A stretch of DNA of 64,000 nt, from NCBI RefSeq assembly GCF_011008845.1, contig NZ_JAAIWM010000002.1:744001-808000 (forward strand), read 5' to 3'. This document shows, one piece after another, positions 26,650-34,541 of the stretch (position 1 is its first letter; the number at the start of each line of letters is the position of its first letter). Below the pieces are notes generated by a model that saw only the letters and a list, made by a program, of their open reading frames with translations, did not search any database and was not told the origin of the DNA. Position numbers and translations under genes: made by a program. The DNA comes from Bacillus mesophilus (GTDB lineage: Bacteria; Bacillota; Bacilli; Bacillales; SA4).

Positions 26650-28494
26650 CTAATCCTGTTCTTGGACATTTACTTTGTTTTTACCTGTTCCCTTTGCCTT
26701 GTATAATGCTTCATCGGCTCGCTTAAACAATCTAAATGGTGTATCTTCTTGCCCTTTTCGCCAATGTCCCACTCCACAGGAAATTGTAACCTTTGGCTCC
26801 GTTAATTCTTCTACTCTTTGAACTAATCGTTCTGCAACTGCGATCCCAGAAGGTAGTTCGACTCTGGGAAGATAGATCGCAAGCTCCTCGCCACCCCATC
26901 TAGCACCAACATCAAACTCCCGAATGTTATCCTTAATTATTTCAGCCACTTGCTTTAATACGTTATCCCCAACCTGGTGGCCATACTGATCATTGACCAA
27001 CTTAAAGTTATCTAGGTCTATTAATATAAAGCTACCAAATGCATCAGTTTTCATAGACTTTGCAATCATCTCATTTAGATAGTTTCTCGAATGTAACTTT
27101 GTGAGATGATCTGTTATTACTAGTTTTTCAAGTTCTTCTCGCAGCATAGAGTTTGTAAGAGCAAGCGTTGAATGGTGTATAAGAGACTGTAGTAACTTGA
27201 ACGTCTCAAATGAAAATGCGTAAGGCTCCTTGTCTAATACGATTGCTACTCCAAGTAGTTCGTTACCTTGAACCATCGGCACAGCCATTAAAGAACGGAA
27301 AGCAATGAGATGATCTAAAGGTAAATTACCAATAAAAATAGACTCATGCTCTGCGTTTATTTTTGAATGAATATCTCTCACAACTTGTAAATGCCCTTGA
27401 TCCTCCCTAAAGAACGAAGTACTCCCAGGAAGTGTTTCATAAATCCCGTGTTGCTTAAACAGGATAAACCCTACTTCATCTGCCAAAAAAGACTTAATAA
27501 TCTGTTTTGACATATAGTTCATTGCTTCCGATAAACGTAAGTTTGAATTTAGCTGGTGTGAGGTCTCATTGATCAGCTGTAGATCCGCAACTAAACGATT
27601 AGATTGATGATAGAGCTTAGCGTTTTCAAGCGCACTTCCTGCTGTATTTGCAAGAAGTTTCACAAAATTGATTTCTTCTTGAGGAAATAAAAGCGTATTT
27701 GGAGTTATAATTTGTAACACTCCATAAACGCCTTGCTTACCTTTTAGTGGCGCATATAATACAGATGTTCGATCTGAAATGTTATCTTCTAATTGAATTT
27801 CTCCTGTAACGTAAGCTTGTGTAACTGCCAAATTTGCTTCATCATATTGTATTTCTTTAATAGGTAAATCATTTAGATGATTATAGTCCTGAGATAAAAG
27901 CAAATAGTAGCTAAAATGAGGATACACTTCTCTCAATGTTTCTATAACCTCTTTAAGAACAGCATCCATATTCATGGAGGAATGGAATTTAGAGGTAACA
28001 CGATATAATTGTTCATATCGTCTATGTTCATCCGTAAGATCCATAAATTCATCAAACTTATTGATATAATCTGAAAGGAAACATACCAATCCATCCCAGC
28101 TCACTTCTGCTGGCGTGTGATGACCTGTTAATAATGTAAGTGATAGTAAATTCAGTTTCCTATCTTTATTGCGTAGAGGTATAAATACAATTTGCTGATT
28201 GTCAGTAGATATAATCTTAACTTTACCTTCTTCGAGGGTATCCGTTTGTGAGGAAAAGACATGTATGTAATCATCAGCTTTGCTCACCTGGTCTAGGCTA
28301 GTTGAGTTTACTTTGATCAATCTCTTGCTGAAGGAATCTAGGGAGTAAAAAGACACATGTTGAGCCGAATAATGGTGTTGAATTAACTCTAGTAGTCTTC
28401 TATAGAATGTTTGTCGTTCGATAGCTTGTCCATTAAATAAAAGATCAAATAATTCACCTTTTAATTGTTGGAAATGATGCTTATTAATATTCAT
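26650..28494 (-). CDS. dgcP: Diguanylate cyclase DgcP (GAF-GGDEF)
   Basis: Makes cyclic di-GMP from GTP. It has 614 aa. There are two GAF-like sensory regions, about residues 1-170 and 290-440 (for example LIAFRSLMAVPMVQGNEL), followed by a GGDEF domain from about 445. The catalytic signature reads RWGGEELAIYLPR and is intact, and DHLTKLHSRNYLNE opens the domain. No EAL domain is present and no membrane segment is seen. The B. subtilis gene at this position, ytrP, encodes DgcP. It precedes the GNAT gene in one transcription unit. Confidence 0.9.
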   Translation of the reverse strand: MNINKHHFQQLKGELFDLLFNGQAIERQTFYRRLLELIQHHYSAQHVSFYSLDSFSKRLIKVNSTSLDQVSKADDYIHVFSSQTDTLEEGKVKIISTDNQQIVFIPLRNKDRKLNLLSLTLLTGHHTPAEVSWDGLVCFLSDYINKFDEFMDLTDEHRRYEQLYRVTSKFHSSMNMDAVLKEVIETLREVYPHFSYYLLLSQDYNHLNDLPIKEIQYDEANLAVTQAYVTGEIQLEDNISDRTSVLYAPLKGKQGVYGVLQIITPNTLLFPQEEINFVKLLANTAGSALENAKLYHQSNRLVADLQLINETSHQLNSNLRLSEAMNYMSKQIIKSFLADEVGFILFKQHGIYETLPGSTSFFREDQGHLQVVRDIHSKINAEHESIFIGNLPLDHLIAFRSLMAVPMVQGNELLGVAIVLDKEPYAFSFETFKLLQSLIHHSTLALTNSMLREELEKLVITDHLTKLHSRNYLNEMIAKSMKTDAFGSFILIDLDNFKLVNDQYGHQVGDNVLKQVAEIIKDNIREFDVGARWGGEELAIYLPRVELPSGIAVAERLVQRVEELTEPKVTISCGVGHWRKGQEDTPFRLFKRADEALYKAKGTGKNKVNVQEQD

Positions 28495-28612
28495 CTCTCA
28501 TCACCTGTATAATCCGAATAGACACTTCTATTATTATAGCATTAATATTTCAATGTGGTATGAAATAATTGGGAAATTTATTCTTAAAATAATGTAGTTT
28601 ATTATAGACTTG

Positions 28613-28641
28613 TTGACATTGCTCATTTAAAAGAATATAAT
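28613..28641 (+). promoter_or_regulatory. Consensus sigma-A promoter of rpsD
   Basis: TTGACA (28613-28618) and TATAAT (28636-28641) match the consensus fully with a 17-bp spacer. This is a very strong housekeeping promoter, as expected for ribosomal protein S4. Confidence 0.92.
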
Positions 28642-28647
28642 TGCTTT

Positions 28648-28864
28648 TGTGTAAAATACTGCAGCCTAAGTAGGCAATTTATGAATCATTTTATTCCCAT
28701 TCTAGGGTAATGTGTAGAAATTATTCTCCCATCATCTTTTAGACATGTGGTGTATCGTGTAACTCCCTGCTGCTGGAGCGAGGATATAACAATGTAATAA
28801 AATGAACGTAAATCAATGCTGCTACGGTTTTTATTTTATGCAAAATAAAAACACAAAAGGAGGA
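28648..28864 (+). promoter_or_regulatory. Long 5' leader of rpsD, probable S4 autoregulation region
   Basis: About 220 nt separate the promoter from the start codon. In Bacillus, S4 binds its own leader to repress. Visible structure includes CTCC/GGAG around 28760-28780 and a last hairpin, GTTTTTATTTT (28827-28837) pairing with AAAATAAAAAC (28842-28852), just before the AGGAGG site. I infer the regulatory role from the family; the S4 contacts are not proven. Confidence 0.6.
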
Positions 28865-28872
28865 GTCATATT

Positions 28873-29475
28873 ATGGCTCGTTATACAGGTCCAAGTTGGA
28901 AATTATCTCGTCGTCTTGGTGTTTCATTAAGTGGTACTGGTAAAGAATTAGAAAAGCGTCCTTACGCTCCAGGACAACATGGTCCAAACCAACGTAAGAA
29001 GCTTTCAGAATACGGTTTACAATTACAAGAGAAGCAAAAGCTTCGTCACATGTACGGAGTAAATGAGCGTCAATTCCGTCGCACATTTGATGCTGCTAAC
29101 AAAATGACTGGAATCTACGGTGAAAACTTCATGATTCTTTTAGAATCTCGTTTAGATAACCTAGTTTACCGTCTTGGTTTAGCTCGTACTCGTCGTGGAG
29201 CTCGTCAATTAGTAAACCATGGTCACATCCTAGTTGATGGTGGACGCGTTGATATTCCTTCATACCGCGTAAAGCCTGGACAAACTATTGCACTTCGTGA
29301 AAAGTCTCAAAACCTATCAGCTGTTAAGGAATCAGTAGAAGTTAACAACTTTGTACCTGACTACTTATCATTTGACGCTGAAAAGCTAGAAGGAACTTAC
29401 ACTCGTCTTCCTGAGCGTGCAGAACTTCCTGCTGAAATCAACGAATCATTAATCGTAGAATTCTATTCTCGTTAA
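28873..29475 (+). CDS. rpsD: 30S ribosomal protein S4
   Basis: A primary 16S rRNA-binding protein that starts assembly of the 30S body and has a role in translational accuracy. It has 200 aa, as expected. It opens [16 protein letters not shown]; the S4 RNA-binding domain spans about residues 92-150, with [15 protein letters not shown] and [15 protein letters not shown]. There are no zinc-binding cysteines, so it is the C-minus form. Codon use is biased to highly expressed codons. The start follows AGGAGG. It is a single-gene transcript with its own strong promoter and terminator. Confidence 0.98.
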   Translation: MARYTGPSWKLSRRLGVSLSGTGKELEKRPYAPGQHGPNQRKKLSEYGLQLQEKQKLRHMYGVNERQFRRTFDAANKMTGIYGENFMILLESRLDNLVYRLGLARTRRGARQLVNHGHILVDGGRVDIPSYRVKPGQTIALREKSQNLSAVKESVEVNNFVPDYLSFDAEKLEGTYTRLPERAELPAEINESLIVEFYSR

Positions 29476-29480
29476 TAAAA

Positions 29481-29515
29481 TTAATCCCACTGGAAATTCC
29501 AGTGGGATTTTTTGT
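29481..29515 (+). terminator. Rho-independent terminator of rpsD
   Basis: AATCCCACTGG and CCAGTGGGATT form an 11-bp stem with a 5-nt loop followed by TTTT. Confidence 0.93.
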
Positions 29516-29536
29516 TGTTTATATATTGCTACTGAG

Positions 29537-29715
29537 TCATGTTTTCTAGCTTTGGCGACTTTTACTTGCAACTTCCGATTGTTTTCTTGCGAGCATTTTG
29601 ATTTACTTGCGTATTTGACCGTTTTCTTGCGTCTGAAAAATTCACTTGCGAATTCACTTAATTACTTGCAACTTTTTCCTTTTTCTTGTGACTTTGATCC
29701 GTTTTCTTGCGTTTT
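29537..29715. repeat. Degenerate tandem array, TTTTCTTGCG core, period near 20 bp
   Basis: Eight CTTG cores occur at 29565, 29586, 29606, 29626, 29645, 29665, 29685 and 29706, with a ninth degenerate unit (CTAGC) at 29546. The spacing is 19-21 bp. A typical unit is TTTTCTTGCG followed by ACTTTGATCC-like spacer sequence. The array fills the gap between the rpsD and tyrS terminators. No ORF. A head-like 18-mer, TCATGTTTTCTAGCTTTG, occurs exactly here (29537-29554) and at 58314-58331. Confidence 0.65.
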
Positions 29716-29732
29716 ACCGCCCGAAAATTAAA

Positions 29733-29758
29733 AAAACCATCTCCAAAGGAGATGGCCA
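29733..29758 (-). terminator. Rho-independent terminator of tyrS
   Basis: On the minus strand CCATCTCC, loop TTT and GGAGATGG are followed by seven T. Confidence 0.9.
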
Positions 29759-29765
29759 AGATCAA

Positions 29766-31028
29766 TTAAATAAATGTAACTAAGTAATACTTTTTCTTTC
29801 CTCGTCTAATTACCATATAGGCATCTTCAATACGGTGTTCATTGGATACCACAAAATCTAGCTCTTGAATTCTTTCACCGTTTATATAAATCGCTCCATT
29901 TGAAATATCTTCACGTGCTTGTCGTTTTGAAGGAGAGATTTTCCCTTGCACAAGTAAATCAACAAGAGTAGGCTGTTCTGATCCACTTACTTCAACAGAA
30001 GGAACATCCTTGAACCCTTCTCTAATCTCTTCTCCTGTTAAGTCACCAATACTCCCTGAGAATAGGGCTTCTGAAATTTTAATAGCTTGTTTTAGTGCGT
30101 CTTCGCCATGAACAAACGTTGTAACTTCTTCAGCTAAGCGCTTTTGTGCTGTTCTTTTTTCTGGAGCTTCCACCATATCTCGTTCAATCGCTTCAATTTC
30201 ATCTTTTGATAGGAACGTAAAGCATTTAATAAACTTCATTACATCGCGATCATCTGTATTAATCCAGAATTGATAGAATTCGTAAGGTGAGACCTTTTCA
30301 CGATCTAACCAAATCGTTCCTGATTCGGTTTTACCAAATTTAGTACCGTCAGCTTTTGTGACAAGTGGAGCTGTTAACCCAAATGCTTTTGAATCTTCAA
30401 CTGATTTGCGAATTAATTCAAGACCAGCCGTAATATTCCCCCATTGATCACTTCCACCAATCTGTAAACGAACTCCTTGTGTTTCATATAACTTAAGGAA
30501 ATCATATGACTGTAAAATCATATAGCTAAACTCTGTAAAAGAGATTCCCGCATCAAGTCTGGACTGTACCGAATCTTTGGCTAACATATAATTTAATCCA
30601 AAGCTTTTCCCAACGTCACGTAAAAAGGAAATTACATCTAGACTACCAATCCAGTCATAGTTGTTTGCAATAGTTGCTGGATTTTCTGGATGTTCAAAAT
30701 CTAAAAAGCGAGCTAATTGATTTCTAATTTTTTCAGTAAATTGCACAACCACATCTGCAGAATTCAATGTTCGCTCATTTGCCTTTCCACTTGGGTCTCC
30801 AATTAATCCCGTTGCTCCACCTACAAGAGCAACTGGAGAGTGTCCTGCTAACTGAAAACGACGTAATGTCACAATTTGCAATAAGTTCCCTATATGAAGA
30901 CTATCAGCAGTTGGATCAAATCCACAGTACAGTTTGATACTCTCCTCTGATAATACTTTTTCCAACCCTTCATGATCTGTAATCTGATGAATGAGTCCAC
31001 GAAATTCCAAATCCTTTAATAAATCCAT
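29766..31028 (-). CDS. tyrS: Tyrosyl-tRNA synthetase
   Basis: Charges tRNA(Tyr) with tyrosine. It has 420 aa, the usual length. Class I signatures are visible: HIGH-type SLHIGNLLQIVTLRRFQ and KMSKS-type DGTKFGKTESG. The C-terminal S4-like domain is in SPSKRQAREDISNGAIYING. The gene is preceded by a complete T-box leader with a TAC tyrosine specifier and ends in its own terminator. The B. subtilis orthologue is regulated the same way. Confidence 0.98.
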   Translation of the reverse strand: MDLLKDLEFRGLIHQITDHEGLEKVLSEESIKLYCGFDPTADSLHIGNLLQIVTLRRFQLAGHSPVALVGGATGLIGDPSGKANERTLNSADVVVQFTEKIRNQLARFLDFEHPENPATIANNYDWIGSLDVISFLRDVGKSFGLNYMLAKDSVQSRLDAGISFTEFSYMILQSYDFLKLYETQGVRLQIGGSDQWGNITAGLELIRKSVEDSKAFGLTAPLVTKADGTKFGKTESGTIWLDREKVSPYEFYQFWINTDDRDVMKFIKCFTFLSKDEIEAIERDMVEAPEKRTAQKRLAEEVTTFVHGEDALKQAIKISEALFSGSIGDLTGEEIREGFKDVPSVEVSGSEQPTLVDLLVQGKISPSKRQAREDISNGAIYINGERIQELDFVVSNEHRIEDAYMVIRRGKKKYYLVTFI

Positions 31029-31071
31029 CTCGACACTCCCTTTCTATCTTAATAAGTTTACCTAAAACACA

Positions 31072-31327
31072 AAAAAACTCCTCCCTAAAAAAGGGACGAG
31101 TTGTAGTCGCGGTACCACCCTTGTTGAAAGCAAACTGCTTCCCACTCAGACAATTTAACGGTTTCACCGTCTTTTGCTACTAGGTTTCACAAAAGATGCT
31201 CAAGGATGTAATTCATGTGTTAATTTGTACTGATTTGCACCAACCATCAGCTCTCTAAAACAGGGAATAAACACACTACTGTATTCCTATCATCGCTTAC
31301 TGTATTTAGGTTAAATAAAAATTCATA
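31072..31327 (-). promoter_or_regulatory. T-box riboswitch of tyrS, tyrosine specifier TAC
   Basis: On the minus strand the order is: stem I with GAGAGCTGATGGTTGG (about 31230-31255), the probable specifier TAC (31208-31210) inside GAATTACATCC, the conserved T-box GGGTGGTACCGCG (near 31108-31120), then a terminator stem AACTCGTCCCT / AGGGAGGAGTT followed by TTTTTTT (31072-31102). Uncharged tRNA(Tyr) would pair with the T-box and favour readthrough into tyrS. Confidence 0.93.
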
Positions 31328-31333
31328 TTAAAA

Positions 31334-31363
31334 TTAATACCATAGGAGCCAAGCCAATGTCAA
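31334..31363 (-). promoter_or_regulatory. Putative sigma-A promoter of the tyrS T-box transcript
   Basis: On the minus strand TTGACA (31358-31363) and TATTAA (31334-31339) are 18 bp apart. The start point would fall a few bases before the T-box stem I region. Confidence 0.6.
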
Positions 31364-31480
31364 ACCAATCTTATGATTTGCTTTTAGAATATGGTTTATT
31401 TTTCCTATAATATGTGTTCTAGTGTATGTAAAAGTCTATTTGTTATGTGCTATAATAATAGGTGATTTAGGGGGAGTGTT

Positions 31481-34426
31481 ATGAGGATTAATAAATCAAT
31501 GATAAAAGAATACTTGCAAACCTTTAAAGATGTAATATTTAGCAAAAGAACGGTAAAGGTATTTTCTGTTTCATACAAAGTTATCTGGAATTTATTTTTA
31601 GTATTTTTAGTAATTGGATTAATAGGAGCATTCTTTGCCGGTGGAGTTGGTGCTGGATATTTTGCCTCCCTCGTAAAGGACGAGCCTATTAGAAGCTATG
31701 AAAGTATGAAAAATGACATATACAACTATGAAGAGACATCAGAGGTCTACTTTGCAAACAATGTTTACTTAGGGGAAATTCGTTCAGATATCTATCGTGA
31801 GGAGCTTGCTTTAGGAGAAATATCTCCTTATTTGATCGATGCGGTGATTGCAACAGAGGATGAATATTTCTATGAGCATAATGGAGTGGTTCCAAAAGCC
31901 ATTCTCCGTGCATTATTACAAGAAGTAACAAATGCGCAAACTCAAACAGGTGGAAGTACTCTTACACAACAGCTGATTAAGAATCAAATTTTATCCAGCG
32001 AAGTGTCGTTTGAACGTAAAGCAAAAGAGATTTTACTAGCAATGCGTCTTGAGCAATTCTTTAATAAAGAGGAAATTATTGAAACGTACCTAAATGTAGC
32101 AACTTTTGGGCGAAATAGCTCTGGAGATAATATTGCAGGTGTAAAAACAGCTGCACTTGGTATTTTTAACGTTGAACCGAAAGATTTAAATCTTTCGCAA
32201 GCTGCATTTATCGCAGGTCTACCACAAAGTCCGTTTGGTTATACACCATTCACTAATGCTGGTGAAATTAAAAATAACCTTCAGCCAGGATTAGATCGAA
32301 TGAAAACTGTGTTAAGTAGAATGCTTAGTGCAGAGAAAATTACACAAGAGCAATATAATGAGGCCATCAATTTTGACTTGGTTGCTAGTTTTGCACCAGC
32401 AAAGCCGTCACCAACCGAAGATTACCCATGGTTAACAGCCGAAATTGAATTGCGTACGAAAGAAATCATTGCTGAACAGCTTGCAACAAAGGATGGATAT
32501 GAAAAAGAAGATTTAAAAAACGACAGTGAATTAAATCAATCTTACTTAAACTTAGCTGATACAACAATGAGGCAAAATGGATATAAGATTTATACAACGA
32601 TTGATAAAGAAATATATGACCGTATGCAAGTAGTAGCAAAGGAATTCCAATACTACGGTCAAGATAAAACGGAAGAAAAGAAAAATCCAGATACAGGTGA
32701 AATGGAAAAAGTAGTAGAACCCGTTGAGGTTGGTGCTGTCCTGACTGAGAATAAAACAGGTAAAATTATCAGTTTTGTGGCAGGTCGTGATCATAGCCGA
32801 GAGCAAACTAACCACGCACTACGAGCAACGCGTCAAAATGGTTCAACGATGAAACCACTTGTCGTCTATGCCCCTGGAATGGAGCTGGGTCTAATCCAGC
32901 CAGGTACTGTATTTGTTGATGTGAATTTTGAAATGGTCGCTGGTGGAAAGGTGTGGAACCCCGGAAACTTCGGTGGTGCACACTATGGATTTGTATCAGC
33001 TCGTACATCCCTTGCAAAATCTCATAATGTTCCAGCAGTTATCGGTTATACAAAAATAGTTAATCAAAGACCTACTAGCTTTTTAGAAAAAATGGGCTTC
33101 ACTAGTCTAACAGAAGGTGATCATTCCAACCTAGCTATGTCTCTGGGTGGTATGGAGACTGGGGTAACCGTTGAAGAAAACGTAAACGCTTATGCTACAT
33201 TTGCGAATGGTGGTAAATTCGTCGATGCATACATGATTGAAAAGATCGAAACAAAAGATGGTGAAGTCATTTATCAGCATAAAAGTGAAGAAGTTGAAGT
33301 ATTCTCTCCACAAACCGCTTATCTGACTATTGATATGATGAGAGATGTAATACGAGGTGGTACCGCTTCAGGTGTGCCTTCAATGCTTAAATTCTCTTCT
33401 GACTGGGCAGGGAAGACAGGAACTTCTCAGGAATTTAGAGACTCTTGGTTTGTTGCTTCTAATCCAAATGTAACGTTTGGTACATGGATTGGGTATGATA
33501 CTCCAAAGAGATTAGAGGCTTACAAAGGACTTTCCTACTCTAAGAGAGGTCAAATGATTTGGGCACAACTAATGAATGCTGCCTATGATATTAGACCCGA
33601 GTTAGTGAAGTCTAATGAAACATTTAAGATGCCAGGTGGAATTGTGAGAAGATCGTATTGTACCATTTCAGGTTTACTTCCATCAGACTTATGTAAAGAG
33701 GCTGGTCTAGTACAAACCGATATTTTCAATGCTAACTTTGTGCCTAGAAAAGTTGATGATACATTAGAAAAGGGTAAATTCATAACGCTAGGTGATAAAG
33801 CTTATCGTGCCTTAGATTCAACACCTGCTGAGTTTACAACAGATGGAGTTATGATTAAGAAGGAGTTTCTAGAAGAAAATAACCTTAAGAGTGCTGCAGA
33901 GCTAATGAAATTACTTTCTAAGCAAGCTACTTTTAAAAATGTTGTGGTTCCTGAAGACGAACCACTCGCCGATAATGGATCCGCACCTAGCCCAACTGAT
34001 AAAGTTGGTATCTCAGGAAATAAATTAACATGGGCAAAGCATGGCCATAATGATATCGTTGGATACCGCATTTACCGTGCTGAAAACTTCTCCGATCAAT
34101 TCAAAAAGGTTGGAAGTATGTCAGTTAAGGATTTCACTGAAAATGGTGGATTCGCAATCAACTCTACTATTGCAGCATATTACGTGACAGCTGTTGATGT
34201 AGCGGGTAGAGAAGGAGCACCTTCAAAACACGCTTTAAAAGGCGAATGGCTGAAGGAAAAACCACCAGAGCCTGAACCTGAAAAGCCAGAACCAAAACCT
34301 GAGGATCCAAAGAAGCCAGAAGATCCAAAGAAACCTGTAGATCCTCCAAAAGACCCTGTTGACCCAGTTGATCCGGTAGATCCAATAGATCCAGCAGATC
34401 CTGCAGATCCTCCTGCAGGACAGTAA
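31481..34426 (+). CDS. Class A penicillin-binding protein with FN3-like and DP-rich tail
   Basis: A bifunctional peptidoglycan synthase of 981 aa. It starts after GGGGAG with a cytoplasmic segment and a membrane anchor (about residues 30-70, FLVFLVIGLIGAFFAGGVGAG). The glycosyltransferase domain spans about 85-290 (EDEYFYEHNG, GGSTLTQQLIKN, and a RKAKEILLAMRLEQFFNKEE helix). The transpeptidase domain has all three active-site motifs: Ser455-xx-Lys458 (STMK), SHN and Lys645-Thr-Gly (KTGTS). After that comes a fibronectin-III-like stretch (about 845-925), then a repetitive P/E/K and DP-rich tail. The end of the chain is low complexity and likely outside the fold. Confidence 0.94.
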   Translation: MRINKSMIKEYLQTFKDVIFSKRTVKVFSVSYKVIWNLFLVFLVIGLIGAFFAGGVGAGYFASLVKDEPIRSYESMKNDIYNYEETSEVYFANNVYLGEIRSDIYREELALGEISPYLIDAVIATEDEYFYEHNGVVPKAILRALLQEVTNAQTQTGGSTLTQQLIKNQILSSEVSFERKAKEILLAMRLEQFFNKEEIIETYLNVATFGRNSSGDNIAGVKTAALGIFNVEPKDLNLSQAAFIAGLPQSPFGYTPFTNAGEIKNNLQPGLDRMKTVLSRMLSAEKITQEQYNEAINFDLVASFAPAKPSPTEDYPWLTAEIELRTKEIIAEQLATKDGYEKEDLKNDSELNQSYLNLADTTMRQNGYKIYTTIDKEIYDRMQVVAKEFQYYGQDKTEEKKNPDTGEMEKVVEPVEVGAVLTENKTGKIISFVAGRDHSREQTNHALRATRQNGSTMKPLVVYAPGMELGLIQPGTVFVDVNFEMVAGGKVWNPGNFGGAHYGFVSARTSLAKSHNVPAVIGYTKIVNQRPTSFLEKMGFTSLTEGDHSNLAMSLGGMETGVTVEENVNAYATFANGGKFVDAYMIEKIETKDGEVIYQHKSEEVEVFSPQTAYLTIDMMRDVIRGGTASGVPSMLKFSSDWAGKTGTSQEFRDSWFVASNPNVTFGTWIGYDTPKRLEAYKGLSYSKRGQMIWAQLMNAAYDIRPELVKSNETFKMPGGIVRRSYCTISGLLPSDLCKEAGLVQTDIFNANFVPRKVDDTLEKGKFITLGDKAYRALDSTPAEFTTDGVMIKKEFLEENNLKSAAELMKLLSKQATFKNVVVPEDEPLADNGSAPSPTDKVGISGNKLTWAKHGHNDIVGYRIYRAENFSDQFKKVGSMSVKDFTENGGFAINSTIAAYYVTAVDVAGREGAPSKHALKGEWLKEKPPEPEPEKPEPKPEDPKKPEDPKKPVDPPKDPVDPVDPVDPIDPADPADPPAGQ

Positions 34427-34435
34427 TGAGTAATA

Positions 34436-34474
34436 ACAAAAAACCTATGACGGTAATCGTCATAGGTTTTTTTT
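34436..34474 (+). terminator. Rho-independent terminator of the PBP gene
   Basis: AAAACCTATGACG (34440-34452) pairs with CGTCATAGGTTTT (34458-34470) and TTTT follows. Confidence 0.9.
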
Positions 34475-34541
34475 GATTTCTTTAGCATGATATACTATTA
34501 ACAAAAGAACCTCAATACATATTCGTATCGAGGTCACTTTT

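Noticed and set aside
29537..29715. CRISPR array
   Set aside because: Units are about 20 bp, not 28-37 bp repeats with unique spacers of similar length; sequence varies inside the units and there are no cas genes.
34180..34488. Minus-strand frame rich in GSTGS repeats
   Set aside because: It is the complement of the DP/EP-rich codons of the penicillin-binding protein tail, a shadow and not a collagen-like protein.
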